Assembly: GCA_947629275.1 (NCBI GenBank)
Contig: CANRDG010000042.1
Location: forward strand, 1 to 12,980
Source: an uncultured Clostridia bacterium
GTDB taxonomy: Bacteria; Bacillota; Clostridia; Oscillospirales; Ruminococcaceae
Reading direction: 5' to 3'
Length of the DNA stretch: 12,980 bases
Shown here: positions 7,432-12,980 of the stretch, piece after piece
Layout of the letters: the number at the start of each line of letters is the position of its first letter
How positions within the stretch are numbered: the stretch's first letter is position 1
The notes under the pieces: generated by a model
Database searches by the model: none
Told to the model about the DNA's origin: nothing
What the model saw: the letters and a program-made list of their open reading frames with translations, nothing else
Program-made: the position numbers and the translations under genes

Positions 7432-9369
7432 ATGAATTATAAAAAATTACTTTGTCTGATACTTGCACCGATGTGCCTTGCCGGCTGTTCTTCAAAGAAA
7501 GCGGAATCATCATCTTCAAGACCAGACGGAGAAAAAATAGTCGTCACCATGATGTTTACAAGCCTCTTGCCAAATTTTGAAAGCTTAGTGGAGACCACTT
7601 ATACCGATATAGACCTACAGGTGGAGAAAAATGCCGTAAGCACTATTGACGGTGAGATAGAACGCCGCCTGCGCAACGGTCACGGCACTGATATTGTTAC
7701 TTCGTCGCTGGCAACGGGCGACATACTGAATCACCTTGCAGACCTGAGCGCGGAGAGTTTTATTTCTTCCTATCAGTCAGGCATTATGCACAAGACTTCA
7801 AGAGACGGAAAAAATATGTTCATACCTCTGCCTGCGCAGTATTACGGATATATTTACAATGCAACTCTTGCCAAAGAAAACGGGCTTGAGATACCCACGA
7901 CGCAGGAAGAACTGGTAAAGATGCTTGAAAAGGCAAAGGCTGAAAACATTGGCATTGACGAAAACGGCTATGTTTTTACCGTAGACGGCACGCCTGCAAC
8001 GACTGCCACTTTTGCATTTGCAACAAAAATACCCGACTTTTTCGGACTTTCGGAGGGCATAAAGTGGCTTGACGGGATCAAAAACGGTGATACGACATTT
8101 TCAGGAACGCTGGAATCATGCCTTGATCTGCCGCTTGAACTTATTGACAAGGGTTACTTAAATCCTACACCATTTACTTCTGTTTCAAACTGTGCGCCTG
8201 TGCTTGAAAAGATGAGCAGCGGTCAGATGCTCGTAGCGTTTGACAGTGTTACTATGCTTAGTGACATACGCAAAGACAGCAGCTATGAATTTGATATGCT
8301 GCCTATTTTAAGCAACGAGGGCAACCCTGCGTGGACTGTATCTGCTCCGACTGCGTATCTTGGCATAAACAAAACGCTGACCGAAAAGGGCAACGAAGCA
8401 AAAATGGATGCCTGCCGCAAAATTCTTACGCTGCTTTCATCGCCTGAGGGGCAAAATGCATTCATGCTTGACAACGGCGCGGGGTATTCATATCTTGTAG
8501 ACTACACGCCGACTTCTGATATAGTTCCCGACGGAATAAAGGACTGTATTGACGAGGGCTACAACTATAACATTTCTATTTCAAACGATTTTATGAGGTA
8601 TTTTGGTGCTCGCTGCAATACCGTTCTGTGCGCGCAGAAAGAAATTGCAGATGCGTTTGCAGAAATCGACAATTACATGAACGGCGGTGACGAACAGGTC
8701 GTAACACTTATAGGCACTATAGACCATGACATGATGGTCGAGAACTACAATGTGCGCACGCAGGAGACCGAGATAGGAAATCTTATCGCCGATGCAGTCA
8801 GAGAGATAAACGGCACAGATATTGCGGTAGTGAACGGCGGTTCTATACGCGGCAGTTTATACAAAGGCGATGTTTACAGCTACGACCTTGATTATGTATG
8901 CCCGTATGACAACAATATTATAGTTCTCGAAGTTAATGCGGAAGTTATACGCAGCATGCTTGCAAACAGCCTTTCGATGATGATACAGGAAAGCAACATA
9001 CCGGGCGGAAGGTTTCTGAACGTTTCGGGGCTGAAATACTCTTTCACGCCTGCGACAGATAGCACGCCTGCGCAGCTTGTTGACGTAACGCTGGCTGACG
9101 GTTCGCCGCTTGACGAAAATGCGGTATACACAATTGCCGTTACCGACTACATGGCAGGCAAAAGCGGTTACGAGGACAACAACGGCGATGGATTTACAAT
9201 GCTTAATATTTACAGCGACAGCACGCCGAAGCCCGACAATGTAAAGCTTGTGCGCGAGACGGAATACACCATACGCGGCGCGCTGGCTGAATACATGATA
9301 AAGCACAACGACGCGGCGATAACGTCGAAGCTTGAAGGAAGGATCACAGCGGTGAACGAAAATGAGTAA
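7432..9369 (+). CDS. Lipoprotein: solute-binding domain fused to 5'-nucleotidase C-terminal domain
   Basis: The 645-residue protein has a lipoprotein signal peptide with lipobox LAGC (lipidated Cys19), then a Ser-rich linker. Residues about 35-420 resemble ABC-type family 1 (UgpB/MalE-like) solute-binding proteins, for example YGYIYNATLAKENGLEIP at 138-155. Residues about 424-640 match the C-terminal domain of 5'-nucleotidases (UshA type): VRTQETEIGN (441-450), VVNGGSIRGS (466-475), GGRFLNVSGL (525-534) and the late GDGF. In UshA this domain holds the nucleotide. By my alignment, the two phenylalanines that sandwich the base fall on Tyr492 and Tyr573, and the phosphate arginine of GGIR is Arg473. 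The metallophosphatase domain with the catalytic metal residues is absent, so binding and not hydrolysis is expected. No permease or ATPase gene is nearby. It overlaps the downstream kinase gene by eight bases, so a sensing role is likely. AAGGAG at 7416-7421 supports the start. Confidence 0.87.
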   Translation: MNYKKLLCLILAPMCLAGCSSKKAESSSSRPDGEKIVVTMMFTSLLPNFESLVETTYTDIDLQVEKNAVSTIDGEIERRLRNGHGTDIVTSSLATGDILNHLADLSAESFISSYQSGIMHKTSRDGKNMFIPLPAQYYGYIYNATLAKENGLEIPTTQEELVKMLEKAKAENIGIDENGYVFTVDGTPATTATFAFATKIPDFFGLSEGIKWLDGIKNGDTTFSGTLESCLDLPLELIDKGYLNPTPFTSVSNCAPVLEKMSSGQMLVAFDSVTMLSDIRKDSSYEFDMLPILSNEGNPAWTVSAPTAYLGINKTLTEKGNEAKMDACRKILTLLSSPEGQNAFMLDNGAGYSYLVDYTPTSDIVPDGIKDCIDEGYNYNISISNDFMRYFGARCNTVLCAQKEIADAFAEIDNYMNGGDEQVVTLIGTIDHDMMVENYNVRTQETEIGNLIADAVREINGTDIAVVNGGSIRGSLYKGDVYSYDLDYVCPYDNNIIVLEVNAEVIRSMLANSLSMMIQESNIPGGRFLNVSGLKYSFTPATDSTPAQLVDVTLADGSPLDENAVYTIAVTDYMAGKSGYEDNNGDGFTMLNIYSDSTPKPDNVKLVRETEYTIRGALAEYMIKHNDAAITSKLEGRITAVNENE

Positions 9370-11575
9370 AAGTCATGGTAAAAAGGTCTCGCACTGGCGG
9401 TTTTTTATCGTACTGATACTGGCGGTACTGGTGGTATGCCTTTTGGTGTACTGGCTTATCGTAGCCGCTGCCGGGATAACGTCTAATTTCACTAAAAACA
9501 TGAATACCATTTATCTGCGCGAGATGACGAATCTTACGCAGGCAAACTTCAAGTCGGGACTTTCCATGCGCTACAGCAGTCTGAAGTCGGTCGCAGAGAG
9601 CGTTACCGGCGAGGACACGGAAAGTTTAGATGCGCTGGAAAGGTTTATAGGCAGCGCCGAGCAGAACAACGATTTTGAGTTCATGGCATTTGTGGACGAG
9701 GACGGTTTTTATTACAGCGAGGAAGGAAAGCGCCCTGCGGCAACAAAACTAAGCTTTTTAGCGCAGCTTTTGGACGGCGAGGACGAGCTTGTTTCATACA
9801 ACGAGACCTTTCTTGAAAACAACATGATAGTTTTAGGCACACAGATAATGCCTATAGAATTTAATGGCACGAAAATTATTGCGATAATTGCGGGCTTTTC
9901 CGCGGATTCAATAGGTCAGCACCTGTTTTTGCGTAGTGAGGACGGTCAGACCAACGCGAGCATTGTTACGAAAGACGGCAGTTTTGTAGTTTACAACACG
10001 TTTTTCTCGGAGCTGCCGAAGGGAAGCAACATTCTCTCGAAATTCAGAGAGTACGCGACGTTTGACAAGGGGTACTCTATAGATCAGATAGAAGCAGACT
10101 TTGAAAGCGGAAAGTCTGGCATGGCGATATTTCGGGCGGTAAACGTTCATATGTGTATGTACTACGCACCTATCGAGGGTACACAGTGGTATATGCTCAT
10201 GGAAGTACCGTATGAAATGGTAGACGAGATGACCGAGAACCTCAGCAGCCGCTTGAACAGGAACGCCATTACGATGATGGCGACGGTCATGATGATGATA
10301 CTGCTTATCTTGTGCATATATCTTATAAATCTCAGGGCGCATTCAAGACAGCTGGAGGCTGCGCGTGAATCTGCTGAAAAGGCGCAGAGAGCTGCCGAAC
10401 AGGCAAGCTATGCAAAGAGCGAATTTTTAAGCCGCATGAGCCACGAGATACGCACGCCGATGAACGGCATAATAGGCATGACAGAGATAGCACGCCAAAA
10501 CAAGGACGCCCCCGAAAAGGTGGACGATTGTCTTAAAAAAGTTGCGCTGTCCTCAAAGCACCTTATGCTGCTGATAAACGATGTACTTGATATGTCGAAG
10601 ATAGAAAGCGGCAAGATACAGCTTAAAAACGAACTTTTCGACCTGCGGCTGTTCCTTGAGAACATCGAGAACATTTACAGCGTTCAGGCAGAGGAAAAGA
10701 GCATTGACTTTGAGATACAGCTGACGGGCAATATAGACAAGTTTATCGGCGGCGATTCGCTGAGGCTCAATCAGATACTGACAAATCTTCTTTCAAATGC
10801 TTTCAAGTTCACGCCCGATGGCGGCAATATTACGCTATGTGTAAACGAGGTAAAGCACGAGGACGACACGGTGCTTCTGAGTTTCTCGGTCAAAGACACG
10901 GGCATGGGTATCAAGGAAGAAAACCTGGACAAGATATTTGAGGCGTTTGAGCAGGAAAATGCCGAGATAACGCACAAATTTGGCGGCACGGGTCTTGGGC
11001 TTTCGATAGTAAAGAGGTTTACGGAGCTTATGGGAGGCAGTGTTTCGGTAAGCAGCGAATACGGCGTTGGCTCGGAATTTGTTGTACAGCTTCCCTTCTC
11101 CATTACCGAAAATTCGCAGATCATAGACTGGAAAAATGACAAGTCTGCAAACAGCAAAGCTGCTGACGAAAAGACCTACGATTTCAGCAGAAAGCACATT
11201 CTTCTTGCGGAGGACAACGAGCTCAACCGAGAAATTGCCGTTGAGCTGCTGGGCACTGAAACGGGAGCGATTATTGAAGAAGCTGAGGACGGACAGATGG
11301 CTGTTGATATGTTTGCTGCCAGCGAGATGTGGCACTATGACCTTATTCTTATGGACATACAGATGCCGCGGCTGGACGGATTTGAGGCGACAAGGCGTAT
11401 TCGCGCTCTGGATCGCCCTGATGCGGCGAAGGTGCCTATCTTCGCTATGACTGCCAATGCATTTGCAGAGGACGAAGAAAAGAGCATACAGGCTGGCATG
11501 AATGCACATCTTTCAAAGCCGCTGGAGACTTCGGCGGTGCTTGCGGCGATGAACGAAATATTTAATCGCGACTGA
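9362..11575 (+). CDS. Cache-domain hybrid histidine kinase with receiver
   Basis: The 737-residue membrane kinase has a first membrane helix (about 14-37), an extracytoplasmic Cache-like sensor (about 40-298) and a second helix (about 302-323). A short coiled coil leads straight into the kinase; no HAMP domain is apparent. The dimerisation domain has MSHEIRTPMNG with phospho-acceptor His361. The ATPase domain shows the N box (NLLSNAFKF, N479), DTGMGI (512-517) and GGTGLGLSIV (541-550). The C-terminal receiver (about 611-735) has the acidic pair ED (617-618), phospho-acceptor Asp665 (LILMDIQMP), Thr697 and Lys719. No HPt or DNA-binding output domain is attached or encoded nearby, so the partner is elsewhere. 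The start overlaps the lipoprotein gene by eight bases, with GGTGA six bases upstream, which implies translational coupling. The sensor probably reads the lipoprotein's liganded state (inference). Confidence 0.93.
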   Translation: MSKSHGKKVSHWRFFIVLILAVLVVCLLVYWLIVAAAGITSNFTKNMNTIYLREMTNLTQANFKSGLSMRYSSLKSVAESVTGEDTESLDALERFIGSAEQNNDFEFMAFVDEDGFYYSEEGKRPAATKLSFLAQLLDGEDELVSYNETFLENNMIVLGTQIMPIEFNGTKIIAIIAGFSADSIGQHLFLRSEDGQTNASIVTKDGSFVVYNTFFSELPKGSNILSKFREYATFDKGYSIDQIEADFESGKSGMAIFRAVNVHMCMYYAPIEGTQWYMLMEVPYEMVDEMTENLSSRLNRNAITMMATVMMMILLILCIYLINLRAHSRQLEAARESAEKAQRAAEQASYAKSEFLSRMSHEIRTPMNGIIGMTEIARQNKDAPEKVDDCLKKVALSSKHLMLLINDVLDMSKIESGKIQLKNELFDLRLFLENIENIYSVQAEEKSIDFEIQLTGNIDKFIGGDSLRLNQILTNLLSNAFKFTPDGGNITLCVNEVKHEDDTVLLSFSVKDTGMGIKEENLDKIFEAFEQENAEITHKFGGTGLGLSIVKRFTELMGGSVSVSSEYGVGSEFVVQLPFSITENSQIIDWKNDKSANSKAADEKTYDFSRKHILLAEDNELNREIAVELLGTETGAIIEEAEDGQMAVDMFAASEMWHYDLILMDIQMPRLDGFEATRRIRALDRPDAAKVPIFAMTANAFAEDEEKSIQAGMNAHLSKPLETSAVLAAMNEIFNRD

Positions 11576-11608
11576 TATTTTTCTCAACAAAAATCAGTGT
11601 TCGTGTTG

Positions 11609-11637
11609 TTCAGAATACTTTCAAAATGTGGTATAAT
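11609..11637 (+). promoter_or_regulatory. Extended -10 promoter for the small membrane protein/TetR pair
   Basis: The -10 TATAAT (11632-11637) is preceded by TGG, an extended -10 element, which compensates for a poor -35 (TTCAGA, 11609-11614, at 17 bp). The start site would be near 11644, giving a very short leader that includes the strong AAAAGGAGG at 11646-11654. TetR-family regulators often control their own operon, but I see no clear dyad operator over this promoter. Confidence 0.65.
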
Positions 11638-11662
11638 GTAATCACAAAAGGAGGTATCAGAC

Positions 11663-12019
11663 ATGAACACTGATAAAATTTATGCAGAAGCTATTGTGAA
11701 TGAGTATTCAAAGAAAAGCACTACAAAGGTAGTACAACTGAAAAAACTTGACAGAGCGGCGAAAATGCCTGCGCAGATATTTGCGTACACATTCGGTATA
11801 ATTTGCGCGCTGATAGCAGGCGTGGGAATGTGCCTTTGCATGGGCGTTTTAGGCTCTGGCACGGCTGTATTTATGGCGCTTGGGATAGCTGTAGGAATTG
11901 TGGGATTTGTTGGCGCTTCGGTAAATTATCCGCTCTACAAGCGCATTTTGCAGTCGGGCAAAGACAAATACGCAAGTGACATAATACGTCTTGCGAGCGA
12001 GATAGCAGGAGAAGAATAA
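11663..12019 (+). CDS. Small two-helix membrane protein of unknown function
   Basis: The 118-residue protein has a charged N-terminus (1-34), two hydrophobic Gly/Ala-rich helices (about 37-62 and 66-90) and a basic then acidic C-terminal tail ending GEE. Both ends are probably cytoplasmic. The Shine-Dalgarno AAAAGGAGG, eight bases before ATG, is the strongest in the window and predicts high translation. It lies 22 bases before a TetR-family gene and shares its transcript. I recall similar small proteins beside TetR genes in Clostridia, but no function that I would assert. It could be the regulator's main target or a partner of a transporter encoded elsewhere. Confidence 0.85.
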   Translation: MNTDKIYAEAIVNEYSKKSTTKVVQLKKLDRAAKMPAQIFAYTFGIICALIAGVGMCLCMGVLGSGTAVFMALGIAVGIVGFVGASVNYPLYKRILQSGKDKYASDIIRLASEIAGEE

Positions 12020-12041
12020 TTCACAAAAGGTGTGACGGACT

Positions 12042-12638
12042 TTGAACAGGACAAACAGCAAATACTTCAGCACTGCCGCCAAAATGGACGAGGCTCTTAT
12101 TGAATGTCTTGAAAAGAAAGACCTTGAATACATTACAGTAAAAGAGATATGCGAAAAGGCAGGCGTCAATCGCTCGACGTTTTATCTGCACTACGAGACT
12201 ATTGCAGACCTTCTCAATGAATGCACCGAGTACACCAACAAAAAATGCTTTGACAAGTACACTGCGGAGCTTGCTGACGTAAAAAAGCGGCTGGCATCTG
12301 AAAACACGGAAGATCTTATATTTATTTCGCCGCAGTATCTGGAGCCGTTTTTAGAATTTGTACGTGAAAACAAGCGGCTTTTCAAGGTGATCTTGCTCAA
12401 CCCCGTTACGTTCAACACCGGCAGCACTTTTATGAAGCTTTTTGACGAGGTATTCTCGCCTGCTATGGACAAATTCAGCATAGACAAAAGCACAAAACCG
12501 TATGTTATACATTTTTATCTTGGCGGACTTATTGCCGTTGTGAAAGAATGGATACAAAACGGCTGCGAGACGTCCGTTGACGAAATAACACGCATTTGCA
12601 TGGGCTGCATAATGCCAAACGAAACATTTTTGAAATAA
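12042..12638 (+). CDS. TetR-family transcriptional regulator
   Basis: The 198-residue protein has an N-terminal TetR-type DNA-binding domain (about 10-58): ITVKEICEKAGVNRSTFYLHYE at 31-52 is the helix-turn-helix, cited here by its positions and key residues Gly41 and Tyr48. The C-terminal ligand domain (about 75-195) is helical and unlike its better-known relatives, which is normal for the family. The start is a TTG at 12042, with AAAGG at 12026-12030. The next ATG (12084, residue 15) would remove part of helix 1, so TTG is preferred. It is co-transcribed with the small membrane protein 22 bases upstream and probably represses that operon, possibly also the gene at 12745. Its inducer is unknown. 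Confidence 0.88.
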   Translation: MNRTNSKYFSTAAKMDEALIECLEKKDLEYITVKEICEKAGVNRSTFYLHYETIADLLNECTEYTNKKCFDKYTAELADVKKRLASENTEDLIFISPQYLEPFLEFVRENKRLFKVILLNPVTFNTGSTFMKLFDEVFSPAMDKFSIDKSTKPYVIHFYLGGLIAVVKEWIQNGCETSVDEITRICMGCIMPNETFLK

Positions 12639-12642
12639 ACAA

Positions 12643-12673
12643 AACCTCCTTGCCTATTGCAGGGAGGTTGTTT
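12643..12673 (+). terminator. Hairpin terminator after the TetR gene, possibly bidirectional
   Basis: An 11-pair stem (12643-12653 with 12659-12669, one T-G pair) has a five-base loop, CTATT. It starts five bases after the TetR stop codon. The T tract on the plus side is poor (GTTT), while on the minus side the hairpin is followed by TTTTGTTTATTT. It may therefore also stop transcription entering from the right. Confidence 0.65.
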
Positions 12674-12679
12674 GCTGTA

Positions 12680-12708
12680 TTGACATTCAAAAAATAATTG
12701 TGTATAAT
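12680..12708 (+). promoter_or_regulatory. Perfect consensus sigma-A promoter
   Basis: TTGACA (12680-12685), a 17 bp spacer and TATAAT (12703-12708) match the consensus at all twelve positions. It drives the truncated gene at 12745, whose leader is only about 30 bases. Transcription from here would run into the mobile element that begins at about 12904. Confidence 0.8.
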
Positions 12709-12744
12709 TAAATTATAGTACATTTACATACAGAGGCGTTTGAC

Positions 12745-12906
12745 ATGATGTTATTTTTCAAACAGCACAAGGTCATTACGGTGCTGCTATGCATACTGAT
12801 ATTCATAATTTTGCTTGTAATATTTGCACTTATTTTTATGAGGGCGTTCCCCTCTTTTGGCGGCAGACCTACAAAATCAGACCGTGAAAATTACTCTAAG
12901 CGCTGA
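12745..12906 (+). pseudogene. Truncated N-terminus of a membrane-anchored MBL-fold-hydrolase-like protein
   Basis: The reading frame has only 53 codons. AGAGG (12732-12736) precedes the ATG at 12745; a second ATG follows directly. The product has a positively charged start, one strong membrane helix (about 10-32) and then FPSFGGRPTKSDRENYSKR. From memory, the GG-x-P-(S/T)-K...Y.K pattern after an N-terminal helix is typical of membrane-anchored metallo-beta-lactamase-fold hydrolases of Clostridia, which continue for about 300 more residues. Here the frame ends at a TGA that seems to be the first codon of an insertion sequence. The fragment lacks the whole catalytic domain. The family call is moderate. 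The alternative is a genuine small membrane protein, favoured only by its excellent promoter. Confidence 0.55.
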
Positions 12907-12980
12907 AATGCTCCCCATTTGTTAGACAATATGGTATAATAGAAATATACCCGAAAAAAGTCTAATGAAAGGGGAGCATT
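12907..12980 (+). repeat. Perfect 10-bp inverted repeat enclosing a promoter and masking a Shine-Dalgarno
   Basis: AATGCTCCCC (12907-12916) and GGGGAGCATT (12971-12980) are exact reverse complements 54 bases apart. The right arm contains the ribosome binding site of the next gene. The left arm lies upstream of the internal -10, so it would be present only in transcripts entering from outside. The right arm may extend beyond the window. Confidence 0.85.
12932..12940 (+). promoter_or_regulatory. Extended -10 promoter inside the probable insertion sequence
   Basis: TGG followed by TATAAT forms an extended -10 element. No -35 match is present at 16-18 bp upstream. It would produce a transcript starting near 12947 that includes the GGGGAG ribosome binding site at 12971-12976 for a gene beyond the right edge, probably the transposase. 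Confidence 0.6.

Larger units (their letters stand above)
12904..12980 (+). mobile_element. Left end of a probable IS3-family (IS150-like) insertion sequence, partial
   Basis: The sequence from TGAAATGCTCCCC to GTTAGACA (12904-12928) resembles, from memory, the terminal inverted repeats of IS150-group IS3 elements: a TG terminus, a C run and then GTTAGACA. It is followed by an extended -10 (TGGTATAAT, 12932-12940) and a Shine-Dalgarno GGGGAG (12971-12976), with the first transposase frame expected to start just past the window. It begins where the upstream reading frame stops making sense. The right end, transposase and target duplication are outside the window, so the family call is provisional. 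Confidence 0.55.

Noticed and set aside
7432..9369. Reading the lipoprotein as an enzyme (5'-nucleotidase)
   Set aside because: The metallophosphatase domain carrying the metal-binding Asp/His/Asn residues is not present. Only the substrate-binding C-terminal domain is, so catalysis is not supported.
10835..11509. Minus-strand frame of 224 codons opposite the hybrid kinase
   Set aside because: Shadow of the ATPase and receiver domains on the plus strand. No start signal or family resemblance.
11572..11597. Hairpin CTGA-TTTTT / AAAAA-TCAG at the end of the kinase gene
   Set aside because: The stem is almost all A-T with a two-base bulge and has no following T run, so it is not a convincing terminator. 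Read-through into 11663 is possible.

Overview
The window looks like chromosomal DNA from a Gram-positive anaerobe of the class Clostridia, most likely an Oscillospiraceae/Ruminococcus-type gut bacterium. This is an inference from strong AAGGAGG-type ribosome binding sites, consensus TTGACA-N17-TATAAT promoters, an AT-leaning genome with mixed codon use, and the protein families present. No rRNA, tRNA or CRISPR array was seen.

Layout. (1) 1-268: the leader of a minus-strand gene that starts just outside the left edge, plus a terminator for the next gene. (2) 269-1297, minus: a GAF-GGDEF diguanylate cyclase. (3) 1298-1524: a divergent promoter region with one good sigma-A-type promoter on each strand. 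(4) 1525-7204, plus: a three-gene operon encoding a CHASE2 adenylate cyclase, a xylose-isomerase-like TIM-barrel protein and a large FecR-domain surface protein with InlB-like repeats. It ends at a clear intrinsic terminator. (5) 7349-11575, plus: a second operon with its own promoter. It encodes a lipoprotein that fuses an ABC-type solute-binding domain to the C-terminal, nucleotide-binding domain of 5'-nucleotidases, and an overlapping hybrid histidine kinase with a Cache-like sensor. (6) 11663-12638, plus: a small two-helix membrane protein and a TetR-type regulator. (7) 12680-12980: a consensus promoter and the first 53 codons of a membrane-anchored protein resembling the N-terminus of MBL-fold hydrolases. 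It is cut off by what appears to be the left end of an IS3/IS150-type insertion sequence running off the right edge.

How the genes may work together. Most of the window is signal transduction. Two nucleotide second messengers (cAMP and c-di-GMP) can be made from divergently transcribed neighbours, and both large operons encode envelope proteins facing outward. The cyclase operon pairs an extracytoplasmic CHASE2 sensor with a wall-spanning FecR protein. The second operon pairs a nucleotide-binding-type lipoprotein that has no transporter permease nearby with a membrane kinase, which suggests a ligand-sensing pair and not an importer. The most novel item is the solute-binding/5'-nucleotidase-C fusion coupled to the kinase. 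Whether the modules are functionally connected cannot be decided from the sequence.
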